A stretch of DNA of 64,000 nt from Yeguia hominis (GCF_014384705.1 NZ_JACRSN010000018.1:7756-71755), one strand, 5' to 3'; counted from the stretch's first letter, positions 18,382 through 27,363 are shown. Made by a program: numbers and translations. The notes: a model not told the origin generated them from the letters alone.

Positions 18382-18402
18382 AAATGCAAATAGTTTGCAT
18401 TT
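18382..18402 (+). promoter_or_regulatory. Perfect 9-3-9 palindrome, candidate Zur/Fur-family operator
   Basis: AAATGCAAA, spacer TAG, then TTTGCATTT. It covers the expected transcription start and abuts the znuA ribosome site, an ideal position for metal-dependent repression. The inner part fits a 7-1-7 Fur-family layout. A Fur-family regulator is encoded at 57213-57593. Confidence 0.7.
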
Positions 18403-18418
18403 GGAGGACTAAATAGCC

Positions 18419-19324
18419 TTGAAAAAAAATCGTCTTGCATGCTTCTTTCTTGCATGCATTCTTTTGTGTATCATCGGGATTCCCGGCTGCAAAACGCAGC
18501 CGGAACAGAAGCCCCATCTGCGAATTGTAACATCATTTTATCCGATGTACATCAGTACGATCAATCTCACAAAGGATATTCCCGGCATTCGGGTAGAAAA
18601 TATGGCCGGACAGCAGGCTGGGTGTCTGCACGACTACCAGCTGCAGAGCAGCGATATGCAGGAACTGGAAGCCGCAGATGTTTTTGTGATCAACGGCGCC
18701 GGAATGGAATCTTTCCTTGATAAAGTCATTGAACAGCTGCCTTCCTTGCGCGTGATTGACGCCAGCGAAGGCATTCCCCTGCTTGAAGAAAACGCGCACG
18801 TCTGGGTCAGCCTTTCCGGATGCATGGAGCAGGTTCGCAACATTGCCGACGGTCTGAAAGCCGCCGACCCGGCGCATGCATCAGACTACGAAAGAAATGC
18901 GACCGTTTATCTAAAAAAGCTCTCTGCGCTTCAGAACAAAATGCATCAGGCGCTCGACCCGCTTCCAAACCGTGAAATCGTCACCATGCACGAGGCTTTC
19001 CCTTATTTTGCGGAAGAATTTCATCTGCACATCGCCGGTGTCGTCAATCGCGAACCGGACAGCCAGCCCAGTGCCAAAGAGCTTGCCGAAACCATTGATC
19101 TGATTCGTCAAACCGGTGTCACGGCCGTTTTTGCAGAACCGCAATATTCGGTCTCTGCCGCAGATATTATTGCAGCGGAAAGCGGTGTTTCGGTTTACAC
19201 ACTGGATCCCGCTTCCACCGGTGACGACGATCCGGACGCCTATCTTCACGCGATGGAATCCAATCTTGCCGTGCTAAAAACAGCGTTGCAGAAAACGAAC
19301 CAGGAATCAGGAGCAATATCATGA
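18419..19324 (+). CDS. znuA: Zn/Mn ABC transporter substrate-binding lipoprotein
   Basis: A 301-residue cluster A-I binding protein. The TTG start at 18419 follows TTGGAGGAC. The signal peptide ends in lipobox IPGC with Cys near residue 24. The metal ligands expected of ZnuA/TroA are present: His in CLHDYQLQSSD, His in NAHVWVSL, His in TMHEAFPYFAEE and an Asp near LDPASTGDDDPDAYL. The His-rich loop of classical ZnuA is absent, so zinc and manganese cannot be told apart by sequence alone. First gene of a znuA-znuC-znuB operon behind a Fur-family-like operator. Confidence 0.9.
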   Translation: MKKNRLACFFLACILLCIIGIPGCKTQPEQKPHLRIVTSFYPMYISTINLTKDIPGIRVENMAGQQAGCLHDYQLQSSDMQELEAADVFVINGAGMESFLDKVIEQLPSLRVIDASEGIPLLEENAHVWVSLSGCMEQVRNIADGLKAADPAHASDYERNATVYLKKLSALQNKMHQALDPLPNREIVTMHEAFPYFAEEFHLHIAGVVNREPDSQPSAKELAETIDLIRQTGVTAVFAEPQYSVSAADIIAAESGVSVYTLDPASTGDDDPDAYLHAMESNLAVLKTALQKTNQESGAIS

Positions 19325-20043
19325 GTGAAACATGCAAATGCAGTTTAAAAGTTCAAAATTTAGGAGTCCGAAAGGACGGCCGCGTTCTTCTGCATGACGT
19401 CGGGTTTACGGTTCACCACGGGGAAATTGCCGCTCTGATCGGCAGAAACGGCGCTGGAAAAACAACACTGCTGCGCGCGCTGCTCGGACGAATCCCCCAC
19501 ACCGGCTCCATTCAGTTTTTTGGCCCTACCGGAGCCGAAATTCGCAAGCCCAAAATTGGATATGTCCCACAGAACGTCACGTTTGATCGTTCGATTCCGG
19601 TCACTGCCGGCGATCTGCTCTGCGCAAATCTTTCCTCTTGTCCGGTTTGGCTTTTCCGCAAAAAGGCCGTTCGTGCGGAAGCCGAGTCCATTCTCCGGAT
19701 AACCGGCGGAAAAAACCTCTTGGACAAACCGATTGGAACGCTCTCCGGCGGCGAGCTGCAGCGGGTTTTGCTTGCCTTTGCACTTCGTCCGACACCCGAT
19801 TTGCTGCTGCTTGACGAGCCGGTTTCTGCAGTAGACAATCGGGGGATCGAGGCTTTTTACGAACTGGTTACCGGACTGCGGCGGGAATATCATATGCCGG
19901 TCATTCTTGTCTCGCACAATCTTGCGCATGTCCGGCGTTACACGACATCGGCCATTTTGCTGGATCAAACCGTTCTGCTCACAGGAAGCACCGAACAGGT
20001 TATGCATTCTGAAGAGGTCCGGCAGACCTTCGGGCTGCTGTAA
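19321..20043 (+). CDS. znuC: Zn/Mn ABC transporter ATP-binding protein
   Basis: A 240-residue ABC ATPase: Walker A GRNGAGKTTLLRALL near residue 40, signature LSGGELQRVLLAF, Walker B LLLLDEPVSAVD and the H-loop VSHN. Its ATG overlaps the znuA stop (ATGA), indicating translational coupling. It powers the permease encoded immediately downstream. Confidence 0.93.
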   Translation: MSETCKCSLKVQNLGVRKDGRVLLHDVGFTVHHGEIAALIGRNGAGKTTLLRALLGRIPHTGSIQFFGPTGAEIRKPKIGYVPQNVTFDRSIPVTAGDLLCANLSSCPVWLFRKKAVRAEAESILRITGGKNLLDKPIGTLSGGELQRVLLAFALRPTPDLLLLDEPVSAVDNRGIEAFYELVTGLRREYHMPVILVSHNLAHVRRYTTSAILLDQTVLLTGSTEQVMHSEEVRQTFGLL

Positions 20044-20058
20044 ATGGGAGGATCTTTT

Positions 20059-20904
20059 ATGGATATTCTGTATGCAATTTTAGATGCCGTCTTCCCATTT
20101 CGGTGGGCGGAATACCAGTTCATGAAAAATGCGTTTCTAGCGGTGCTTCTCATCACGCCGCTTTTCGGTCTTGTCGGAACTATGATTGTCAACAACCGTA
20201 TGGCTTTCTTTTCCGACGCACTGGGGCATTCTGCGCTGACCGGCATCGCAATCGGCGTTCTGTTGGGCGTTCACCACTATTTGCTTTCCATGATCGGGTT
20301 TGCTTTGCTCTTCGCGGTTGCAATTTCTGCGGTTATGGAATCCGGAACCTCCTCTGCCGATACGATCATCAGCGTTTTCTCTTCTGCCGGACTGGCGCTT
20401 GGCATTGTACTGCTCTCTGCAAACGGCGGTTTTGCAAAATATTCCGGTTATCTCATCGGCGATATTCTAACCGTTCAACCGGAAGAAATTGCGCTTCTGG
20501 CCATCTTGTTACTCGTCATTGTTCTGATCTGGGGCCGGTTTTACAACAAGCTCCTTCTAACCAGCCTGAATCCGGATATGGCTTCCGGAAAAGGCATTCG
20601 CGTCCGTTTGATTGAAAAATCATTTGTGATCATCGTCGCGGTTTTGGTGACGGTTTCTATTAAATGGATCGGCGTATTGATGATCAATTCCCTGCTGGTT
20701 CTTCCCGCTGCAACTGCGCGCAACATAACCCACAGCGTTCGGGGAAGCCACGCCGCCAGTGTGGGACTTTCCCTGTTTTCCGGAATTTCCGGTCTCATTT
20801 TATCCTTCTATCTGGGCACCGCTGCCGGCGGCACTATTGTTCTCCTTGCAGCTCTGCTGTTTTTTCTTAGTTATGGAATCAACCGGGCGGCATCGCACCG
20901 GTAA
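20059..20904 (+). CDS. znuB: Zn/Mn ABC transporter permease
   Basis: A 281-residue polytopic membrane protein of the ABC-3 family, with several hydrophobic helices from residue 20 onward, DALGHSALTGIAIG and the LMINSLLVLPAATAR signature. The start at 20059 (MDILYAIL) is chosen because GGGAGG lies 8 bases upstream; an ATG at 20044 has its ribosome site only after it. Forms the channel of the ZnuABC-type importer. Confidence 0.92.
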   Translation: MDILYAILDAVFPFRWAEYQFMKNAFLAVLLITPLFGLVGTMIVNNRMAFFSDALGHSALTGIAIGVLLGVHHYLLSMIGFALLFAVAISAVMESGTSSADTIISVFSSAGLALGIVLLSANGGFAKYSGYLIGDILTVQPEEIALLAILLLVIVLIWGRFYNKLLLTSLNPDMASGKGIRVRLIEKSFVIIVAVLVTVSIKWIGVLMINSLLVLPAATARNITHSVRGSHAASVGLSLFSGISGLILSFYLGTAAGGTIVLLAALLFFLSYGINRAASHR

Positions 20905-20933
20905 CCGGTCATCTTTTCTTTCGAGGGGATTTT

Positions 20934-21737
20934 ATGTTAAAACAAAAAAAGCTGTTTCTATTTGATATTGATGGAACGCTGTCTCTGGGAGACACGCTGT
21001 TTGACGGTTCCCGGGCACTTTTGGAGTATATTGACGCAATCGGCGGGGCCTCCTATTTTATCACGAACAACTCCACAAAAAGCGGGGCTGACTACGTTGC
21101 AAAATTTGCGCGGTGGGGCCTCTCCGTCCGGGAGAGTCAGTTTATCACCGCCGGGTTTCTTACCATCCGGTTTCTCAAGGCCCATTTTCCGGCACAAAAA
21201 ATCTTTGTCGTCGGAACCCGATCCTTTGTGTCAGAATTGCGTGCACAGGGGCTTTGGATTACCGAACAACCGGATTCTGACACCGCTTGTGTGCTGGTTG
21301 CCTTTGACAATGAACTGACTTACCAAAAATCTGCCGATGCCTGTCAGCTCTTGCAGCTGCATCCCGCGCTTCCCTATTTTGCCACAAGCCCTGATCTGCG
21401 CTGTCCGGTTCCGTTCGGATTTGTTCCGGATTGCGGTGCAATCTGCGAAATGATCGCCTGTGCGACCGATCGCCGGCCGCAGTATCTTGGAAAGCCTAGC
21501 CCGGAAGTGGTTGCGCTCTGTCTGGCAGCTTCGGGGTTTCGCCCGGAGGAAACGCTGGTAGTTGGAGATCGGCTTTATACGGATATTGCCTGCGGAATCG
21601 CCGGCGGTGTCGATACCTGCGTCCTCTTCACCGGAGAAGCGCAGCCCGAGGATCTCCCCTCGACCGAATTCCCGCCGACTTACGCCTTTGCCACGGTGCG
21701 GGATCTGCTCTTAAACTGTCAGTCTCCTACCGCTTAA
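20934..21737 (+). CDS. HAD-superfamily IIA phosphatase (NagD/pNPPase type)
   Basis: A 267-residue hydrolase. Motif I FLFDIDGTLSLGD near residue 10 gives the nucleophile Asp, FITNNSTKS is motif II, GKPSPEVV supplies the motif III Lys and VVGDRLYTDIACG is motif IV. The C2a-type cap and length fit the NagD/4-nitrophenylphosphatase family. It lies 29 bases after znuB with its own AGGGG ribosome site. Substrate unknown; candidates are sugar or nucleoside phosphates. Confidence 0.88.
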   Translation: MLKQKKLFLFDIDGTLSLGDTLFDGSRALLEYIDAIGGASYFITNNSTKSGADYVAKFARWGLSVRESQFITAGFLTIRFLKAHFPAQKIFVVGTRSFVSELRAQGLWITEQPDSDTACVLVAFDNELTYQKSADACQLLQLHPALPYFATSPDLRCPVPFGFVPDCGAICEMIACATDRRPQYLGKPSPEVVALCLAASGFRPEETLVVGDRLYTDIACGIAGGVDTCVLFTGEAQPEDLPSTEFPPTYAFATVRDLLLNCQSPTA

Positions 21738-21791
21738 TCAGACTTCTGAAAAAAAGCGCAGTCCGAATGTTTTTCGGTGTGCTTATATGAG

Positions 21792-21833
21792 AAAAAGTAG
21801 ACACCCACATTTTGTGCGTGTCTACTTTTCTTT
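21792..21833. terminator. Bidirectional terminator
   Basis: A perfect 12-bp stem (AAAAGTAGACAC with GTGTCTACTTTT) between the convergent HAD and beta-mannosidase genes, followed by CTTTT on the plus strand and preceded by an A-run. Confidence 0.8.
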
Positions 21834-21919
21834 TACAGGTCCAACAGCCGCAATAACAGGATGCGTATGGAGCTAGGCATGTCTCTTTCCGTTTGTTGCA
21901 CGCACCAGGAAACGCAAAA

Positions 21920-23209
21920 TCAGCGGCCGATGTCATAAACGGAGCGCACTTTTAATGTGCCTGGTTTTCCACGCAAAATCTTCACCGTTTTCGAATTCCC
22001 GTTTAAATCAAAATAATTGTCTGACAGCACCATGTCGCTATCCGGACTGTCAATCTCTACACAGCGGGCATAACCCTGAGACTCCACGGTAATCTCATCC
22101 GCACAGATACTACACTGCAGTTTCGGATTCTGGAACTGAAAATGCTTTGGCGCGCAGAACAGCACCGTGCCTTCAGATGCCTTTTTTCCATCCAAATCCA
22201 GCTCATAACTAAAATAATTCTGTCTTTCATCCGCTTCCGGGAAATTTAGCTTCTCAAGCCAAACGCTAGACAGCTCTGGAACGCACACATGTTCTTCCCC
22301 GCTTTGCAGCACTTTAGATGAAGCATCCCGCAACGCCCATCGAACCACCCCGGAGACCTCGTGACGCATCTCGTTGGCTACGCAAAGGCGGGCTGATTTT
22401 TCAATATCATGATATTCCGCCACACAGGAAGGACGCTGGGTCATTTCTCCCTCCTCACAGCAGGAAATCATCACAGGGGCAAAAAAGCGCCGCGCAAAAT
22501 AATGCAATGCCTTCCATCGGCCGAAATAATCGAGACTTGCCCAGGAAGCCACCGGCCAGCAATCATTTATCTGCCAATAAATAGCCCCCATACATCTTCC
22601 ACGATTTCTGCGCCAATGTTCAACACCGTATTTCACCGCTTCTGCCTGTAGCAATTGAGAGGCGTAAATCAGCGTATCCAGACCAAGTGGATACAGATAC
22701 GTCTGGGAGAGATAATTCAAAATTTTCCCGTTTGCCTGACCATTGCGTTGATGCATTTCCATAATTCTGGAAAAAATATTTCTGTCCTCTGGCAGCGTAA
22801 AGCTTTCCACTGTTTTCAAACTTGGGAACGACTGAAAACCAAATTCTGACGCATATCGGAAGTAATAATTGCGATAGTCAGAAAAAGGCTTGTTCCGATG
22901 CCATACATCCCAGTAATGTACATCTCCGCGGTTTGGGTCATTCGGATTGTCGAATCCTCCCCCGCTAGACGGAGAGGAGGGCCAATAAAATGTTTGAGGA
23001 TCATGTTCCTTCGCTAAGCGCCGGATGATATATTCAAACATTTGAATATAGTCCGATCGGGTTTTGGCATTCGCGTGATAATCTCCATTATTTTGCTGCC
23101 ACTCCATCTCGTTATTTCCGCACCATAGGGCCAAGGAGGCATGGTGCCGCAGCCGACGCATATTCTGGGTAATTTCCAAACGAATCGATTCTTCAAATTC
23201 TTCCGTTAG
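21920..23209 (-). pseudogene. N-terminally truncated GH2 beta-mannosidase
   Basis: About 430 residues match the C-terminal half of a GH2 beta-mannosidase (usual length over 800): HHASLALWCGNNEMEW carries the acid/base Glu and YASEFGFQSFPS the nucleophile, followed by YWQINDCWPVASW and C-terminal beta domains. Homology appears to begin at LTEEFEESIRL near 23209. The same frame hits a TAG at 23228-23230, and no ATG or ribosome site precedes the match; only an internal TTG or ATG could start it. The N-terminal sugar-binding and first barrel strands are missing, so activity is unlikely. IS200 and IS256-type debris lies directly upstream and may explain the deletion. Confidence 0.75.
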
Positions 23210-23332
23210 GCTATGTCTTCTTTTATGCTATTTCCCTTTTGCGCAATTTATTGTACCTTATCCCTGATCCAATTCAGCTATGAATGTAATAAAAATGAAG
23301 GATTGAAGGATAACACAATTCACCAGAAGAGG

Positions 23333-23369
23333 CTAAAAGGAGTTGTCCGATGCGGGCAACTCCTTTTAG
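23333..23369. terminator. Long inverted repeat, terminator-like
   Basis: A 16-bp stem (CTAAAAGGAGTTG with CAACTCCTTTTAG, plus CC/GG inside) around a GATGC loop. It lies in the debris between the beta-mannosidase fragment and the IS200 remnant. It works in either direction as a terminator-like structure. Confidence 0.5.
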
Positions 23370-23431
23370 ATGTTTACAGCATATCTGTGTCAGCATAAAT
23401 ATACTGTAACCACTCGTCTAAATAAGTGGAA

Positions 23432-23481
23432 GCGGGTCAATCCCAAATTCTGTGTAAACGCTGAATTTGGGATTGACCCGC
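23432..23481. repeat. Perfect 19-bp inverted repeat beside an IS end
   Basis: GCGGGTCAATCCCAAATTC at 23432-23450 and its complement at 23463-23481 flank a 12-base loop. It directly abuts the IS256-type end at 23481-23523, like the shorter hairpin inside the end at 37045. Confidence 0.7.
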
Positions 23482-23523
23482 CGGAGTCTGCAAACCTTTT
23501 TGCGCATAAATCTTGACAGTACC
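23481..23523. repeat. Solo IS256-type element end, copy 1
   Basis: A 43-bp stretch nearly identical to 37045-37087 (right end of the IS256-family element), with shared words GTCTGCAAACC and CTTGACAGTACC. It interrupts the IS200 transposase remnant exactly at its outer border. No transposase remains with it. Confidence 0.65.
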
Positions 23524-23804
23524 TGTTTTATCAAACATCATCAATGCACTTTTACCTTTCAAATATCCCATAAAACTTGATACGCTCGTTTTGGGCGGTA
23601 TGCTTAAAAGTAAGTGCACATGGTCTGCATCATATGCCCTTCTATAATCTCTACGCCTTTGTATTTGCACAATGTCTTTATTATCTCCTGTCAATCTTTT
23701 CGGGTTTGGTTATATAGTATTTTCCTGCGGTATTTTGGAACAATTACAATGTGGTACCTGCATAACCATTTTGTGTGTGATAGATGATTTGTGTTATTAG
23801 CCGT
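23524..23804 (-). pseudogene. Degenerate IS200/IS605-family transposase (tnpA) remnant
   Basis: Minus-strand pieces read NNTNHLSHTKWLCRYHIVIV, PKYRRKILYN, then ADHVHLLLSIPPKTSVSSFM and GYLKGKSALMMFDK, the hallmarks of IS200 TnpA including the HVH metal site. The start codon is ACG instead of ATG (23802-23804), there is an in-frame TGA after TRKD and a frameshift before ADHVH, and the C-terminus with the catalytic Tyr is cut off by the IS256-type end at 23523. Clearly dead. Confidence 0.85.
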
Positions 23805-23889
23805 TAAAATTCTCCTTTCGCAGTTCTCTAAGACCTGAACAGCCTTATTGTACTGCTTTGGAGAATTTTTTTGTATAACTCTTGACGCG

Positions 23890-23906
23890 CACCCGCATTG
23901 CGGGTG
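23890..23906. repeat. IS200-type end hairpin
   Basis: CACCCGC and GCGGGTG around a 3-base loop, some 85 bases outside the tnpA remnant. Subterminal hairpins of this kind are recognised by IS200/IS605 transposases. Confidence 0.5.
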
Positions 23907-23982
23907 GTTGTTTGTTTCGGACCTTCCGTCCTCAACTGGCTAAAGTCATAAAAAGGAAATCGGCTCTTTTGCAGGATTCTCT

Positions 23983-25206
23983 TTACGATGGCTGCGCAGC
24001 CAGAAACCGCAAAATCGTCTCCGGCAAATCCGGTGTTCCAAAACTTCCTGCCTTGGAAATCACCGTGCCGTCAAAACCGCTCTCCAAATGTGAGGCCACC
24101 ACGCCCGGACACACCTCGCACACCGGCTGCAGTTCCTTACAGCCGAGCGCCTCCATCACACCGAGCAGCGTGTCTCCTCCGAATACAACCAGCGTTCCTA
24201 CGGCGCCGGTCCGGATCAACTTTCGGCAAAGCGTCCCGAGATTTGCCGAAACCGTTTGGGCCGTCTGCATACTGACCGCGCCCTTACATCCCGCTGTCCG
24301 CACTACGGCATTTTCTCCGTCTTGCAGCGCATGGAAAAGTTCTGTCTGTGTACGCATTCCCGCTTCGGTTTCCCAACAGTTCTGCAAAGCCGCCAAATCC
24401 GCAGGGATCGCACCGGAATAGAAACCCAGCTTCTGTTCTGCATATGCGGCCTGTTCGGCGCTTCTCGGATGTAAGCTGCCGCAGATCAGCAGGATTCCTC
24501 CCGACCGCCTGAAAATCGGCGCCTGATACGAAACCCAGGGAATCTGCGCCGCGAGAATCTCTCCGAATCCGGCGTTGCCCGCGGTCAGCTTTAGAAGGCC
24601 CGCCCGTGCAAGAAGCGCACCGGTCTTTTGAAGCGCTTCTCCGGTTTCCCCGTCAAAAATCCAAAACGGCGCCCGCTGTGCCGTTTCTGCACAAAACTGT
24701 TCCGCACGAACCGAAACGGCGCCCAAAGCCCCTTGTTCTGCAAGCAAACCGCACAAGTCACTTCGGGAAACCGGATTGAGCGGATCGTGGGCAAATGCGC
24801 TCTCCGCAACCGGAACGCCTGCAATGCGGAGCACGCCGTCCCGAACCGTCCGTCCAATTTTCGGAAAGGCCGGCACAACCATTACCGGCGCACCCTCATA
24901 GACCTCCGAAAGCGCAGCAAGTTCCGCGCCGGGATTGCCGCGCATGGCGGAATCCATCTTTTTGTAAAGATAAGGAATTTTCCGCTCTCTCGCAAATGAG
25001 AACAACGACCGTGCGCGTTCCCGCGCGGTGTCCGGTGTACAGTGACGCGTCTCGAGATCCACCGAAAGCACTTCGGTTTCTTCCGAAAACGCCGCTCTCC
25101 AGTCTCCGTATGTCATCCGCACATTGGCGCCTTTTGCAGAGAACTGCACAGCTGTATCCAGAGCGCCCGTAAAATCATCCGCGGCAATCAGCATTTTCAG
25201 CGGCAT
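23983..25206 (-). CDS. otnK: Four-carbon acid sugar kinase (DUF1537 type)
   Basis: A 407-residue protein. The N-terminal domain begins MLIAADDFTGALDTAVQF, the family signature, and contains YKKMDSAMRGNPG; the C-terminal domain has GGILLICGSLHPRSAEQ and the nucleotide-binding TLVVFGGDTLLGVMEAL. Members phosphorylate four-carbon sugar acids such as D-threonate or D-erythronate. The start overlaps the end of the adjacent pdxA2 gene by 10 bases, so the two act together: kinase, then 4-phosphate dehydrogenase. Stereospecificity cannot be read from sequence. Confidence 0.85.
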   Translation of the reverse strand: MPLKMLIAADDFTGALDTAVQFSAKGANVRMTYGDWRAAFSEETEVLSVDLETRHCTPDTARERARSLFSFARERKIPYLYKKMDSAMRGNPGAELAALSEVYEGAPVMVVPAFPKIGRTVRDGVLRIAGVPVAESAFAHDPLNPVSRSDLCGLLAEQGALGAVSVRAEQFCAETAQRAPFWIFDGETGEALQKTGALLARAGLLKLTAGNAGFGEILAAQIPWVSYQAPIFRRSGGILLICGSLHPRSAEQAAYAEQKLGFYSGAIPADLAALQNCWETEAGMRTQTELFHALQDGENAVVRTAGCKGAVSMQTAQTVSANLGTLCRKLIRTGAVGTLVVFGGDTLLGVMEALGCKELQPVCEVCPGVVASHLESGFDGTVISKAGSFGTPDLPETILRFLAAQPS

Positions 25207-26243
25207 TCTGCGTTCCTTTCTGCGCGGACATGCGCCATCTGCACGGCAAGCCGAATCGCATCCGTCATGCTCTGCGGATTCGCCAAATTTTTTCCTGCAC
25301 GGTCAAAGGCCGTTCCATGGTCAACCGAAGTCCGGATAATCGGCAGACCCACCGTTGAGTTGATGCCGCCCATCGCCGTATACGCGCCGGTCTTGGGATC
25401 GAGTCGAAAGCCTGTCAATTTCAGAGGAATATGTCCCTGGTCATGATACATGGCAACCACAATATCAAATTCCCCGGCAACTGCCCTGACAAAGACAGAA
25501 TCCGGCGGAAGCGGTCCCTCTGCGCAGATTCCCTCCGCCTTTGCCGCCTGCACGGCCGGTTCGATGGACTCTGCTTCTTCATGCCCGAACAGCCCGTTTT
25601 CCGAACAATGCGGATTGAGCCCGGCAACCGCTATACGCGGCGAGGCAATTCCAAACAGTCTGCACGCCTCCTGCGCCAAACGGATCACTTCCAAAACCCG
25701 ATCCCGAGTCAGACGGTCGCAGGCATCCCGCAGAGACACATGGGTCGTGACATGAATCACGCGCAGCGTGTCTGTGGAGAGCACCATCGCATAGTGTTTG
25801 CTGCCTGTCAGATCGGCAAAAATTTCTGTATGTCCGGAGTAATGGTGCCCGCTCCGGTTCAGTGCTTCCTTATTAATAGGGCCGGTCACAACGCCTGCAA
25901 TTTCTTTCCGCATAGCCGCGTGGATTGCCCGCTCAATGTACTGGTAAGCCGCCTCTCCGCATGCGGCATCGACTTTTCCATACTGCCATCCGCCCGGAGC
26001 CAGCAACCCGGCGTCCACCAGATCAATGGTACCGTGCTCGCCCGGCGCTTCCCGTGCAGAAGCAACCGGCCTGATCCGCAGATGGCTGCCCGTAAAGGCA
26101 ACGGCATCCGCAATGGCCGCCATGTCGCCGAACACCACAGGACGGCAACACACATACAGCGAAGCGTCCGCAAGCGCTTTGACTGTAATTTCCGGCCCGA
26201 CACCGGCCGGATCTCCCATCGTAATCCCCAAAATCGGCCTCAT
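25197..26243 (-). CDS. pdxA2: PdxA2-type D-threonate/erythronate 4-phosphate dehydrogenase
   Basis: A 348-residue PdxA-family protein starting MRPILGITMGDPAGVGPEI. Metal and substrate motifs are present: SGHTEIFADLTGS, AGLNPHCSENGLFG and VVAMYHDQGHIPLK, with a DHGTAFD ending. No other pyridoxal biosynthesis gene is nearby, and linkage to a DUF1537 kinase points to the catabolic PdxA2 branch, which oxidatively decarboxylates four-carbon-acid phosphates to dihydroxyacetone phosphate. AAAGGGG precedes the start. Confidence 0.87.
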   Translation of the reverse strand: MRPILGITMGDPAGVGPEITVKALADASLYVCCRPVVFGDMAAIADAVAFTGSHLRIRPVASAREAPGEHGTIDLVDAGLLAPGGWQYGKVDAACGEAAYQYIERAIHAAMRKEIAGVVTGPINKEALNRSGHHYSGHTEIFADLTGSKHYAMVLSTDTLRVIHVTTHVSLRDACDRLTRDRVLEVIRLAQEACRLFGIASPRIAVAGLNPHCSENGLFGHEEAESIEPAVQAAKAEGICAEGPLPPDSVFVRAVAGEFDIVVAMYHDQGHIPLKLTGFRLDPKTGAYTAMGGINSTVGLPIIRTSVDHGTAFDRAGKNLANPQSMTDAIRLAVQMAHVRAERNAECR

Positions 26244-26261
26244 TGAACAAACCCCTTTCTA

Positions 26262-27329
26262 TCACGACTCTGCATCTGAAAGGCTGACGGTAAGCTTCAC
26301 CGGATTGTGATCCGAATATTGAAACCCGAGGTCGATCGTTTCCACCGCTTCTACCGAGACATTGGCAGTGACAATAAATCCATCGATTCCATAAACCTGT
26401 GTTGTTCCCGGCTGATATGGCGCGTCTAAAAGTCGGCAGGTCGGCGTGCTGTCGTCATATGCGAGCGTTGCAAAGCCGGAAAACGCCTCTGCATCCAAAA
26501 CACCGGGTTCCCAGTTTTCCGTCTGGGTAATGGGGTACTTTTCCAGAACATTCGGGAAGGTCTGATTAAAATCTCCGCCGGCAATCACATAATTGCCCTT
26601 TTCATATTCGGAAGAAAGAAATTCTGCAAGCTTTTTCGTCTGCGCCGCTTTGCCCTCACCATCATCGTACGCTTCGAGGTGCAGATTGACCAGCACCAGC
26701 TCCCGCCCGCTGTCCGCAATCGGGATTCGCTCCACCAAAAGGCAGCGCTTCAAATTTGCAATGCGCAGCGGCCAGGAAAACGGCACCGGAAGCGCAGCGC
26801 GCGACGCGTCGGATACCGAAAAATTTGTGAGCGTCAGGAGTCCGCTCTCGACTTTTCCAATGGTCGGCAGCGGATACGGCACATAATTGCATCGATAATT
26901 GCACCCGAACGCCGATGACATTCCCAGCGCATCCCGAAACATCGCCGTTTCATCAATTTTGTAAGAACGCTTGGAGCAGCGGTCGGTTTCCTGCAAAAAA
27001 TACACATCCGCCGCCTGTTCCTGCAAGGCAGACTGGATTCCGGCGAGATTTCCCTCAACATCCGCCCGCTTTGGCCGCACCATCTCTCCGCCATCCATAA
27101 AGAAGTCCTGCGCCTGCCCCAATCCGCCGTAGCCGGTGTTGAAGGTTAAAACCGTCAGCTGGCTGCCCGGCGAAAGCGTTTGATCGCCCGCAGACAACAC
27201 CTCTACCGGCTCTGTCTCTTCCGGACGATACTCCGTCGCCGTCAGATATCCGATCAACCCTGCCGCTGCCAGAATAACAAGTCCCAGCAACGCTGCGATG
27301 CCCTGCAAAATTTTCTTCCAGATTTTCAA
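26262..27329 (-). CDS. Membrane-anchored endonuclease/exonuclease/phosphatase-family protein
   Basis: A 355-residue protein with one N-terminal helix (about 8-30, IAALLGLVILAAAGLIGYL) and an extracytoplasmic EEP domain: LTVLTFNTGYGG, YFLQETDRCSKRS with the catalytic Glu, ELVLVNLHLEAYDDG, VIAGGDFNQTF and FQYSDHNPVKLTV with the final His. The TTG start at 27329 follows AGGAGG. Substrate unknown; surface phosphodiesterase or DNase activities are typical of the fold. It precedes pdxA2 by 18 bases and may be co-transcribed. Confidence 0.85.
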   Translation of the reverse strand: MKIWKKILQGIAALLGLVILAAAGLIGYLTATEYRPEETEPVEVLSAGDQTLSPGSQLTVLTFNTGYGGLGQAQDFFMDGGEMVRPKRADVEGNLAGIQSALQEQAADVYFLQETDRCSKRSYKIDETAMFRDALGMSSAFGCNYRCNYVPYPLPTIGKVESGLLTLTNFSVSDASRAALPVPFSWPLRIANLKRCLLVERIPIADSGRELVLVNLHLEAYDDGEGKAAQTKKLAEFLSSEYEKGNYVIAGGDFNQTFPNVLEKYPITQTENWEPGVLDAEAFSGFATLAYDDSTPTCRLLDAPYQPGTTQVYGIDGFIVTANVSVEAVETIDLGFQYSDHNPVKLTVSLSDAES

Positions 27330-27363
27330 ACCCGCTTCCTCCTTTGTAAAAATTTAGAATCAG

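Noticed and set aside
23437..23694. An intact 85-codon transposase gene
   Set aside because: Its last third is the IS256-type end read through, and its N-terminus is out of frame with the true IS200 start, so it is a chimeric remnant.
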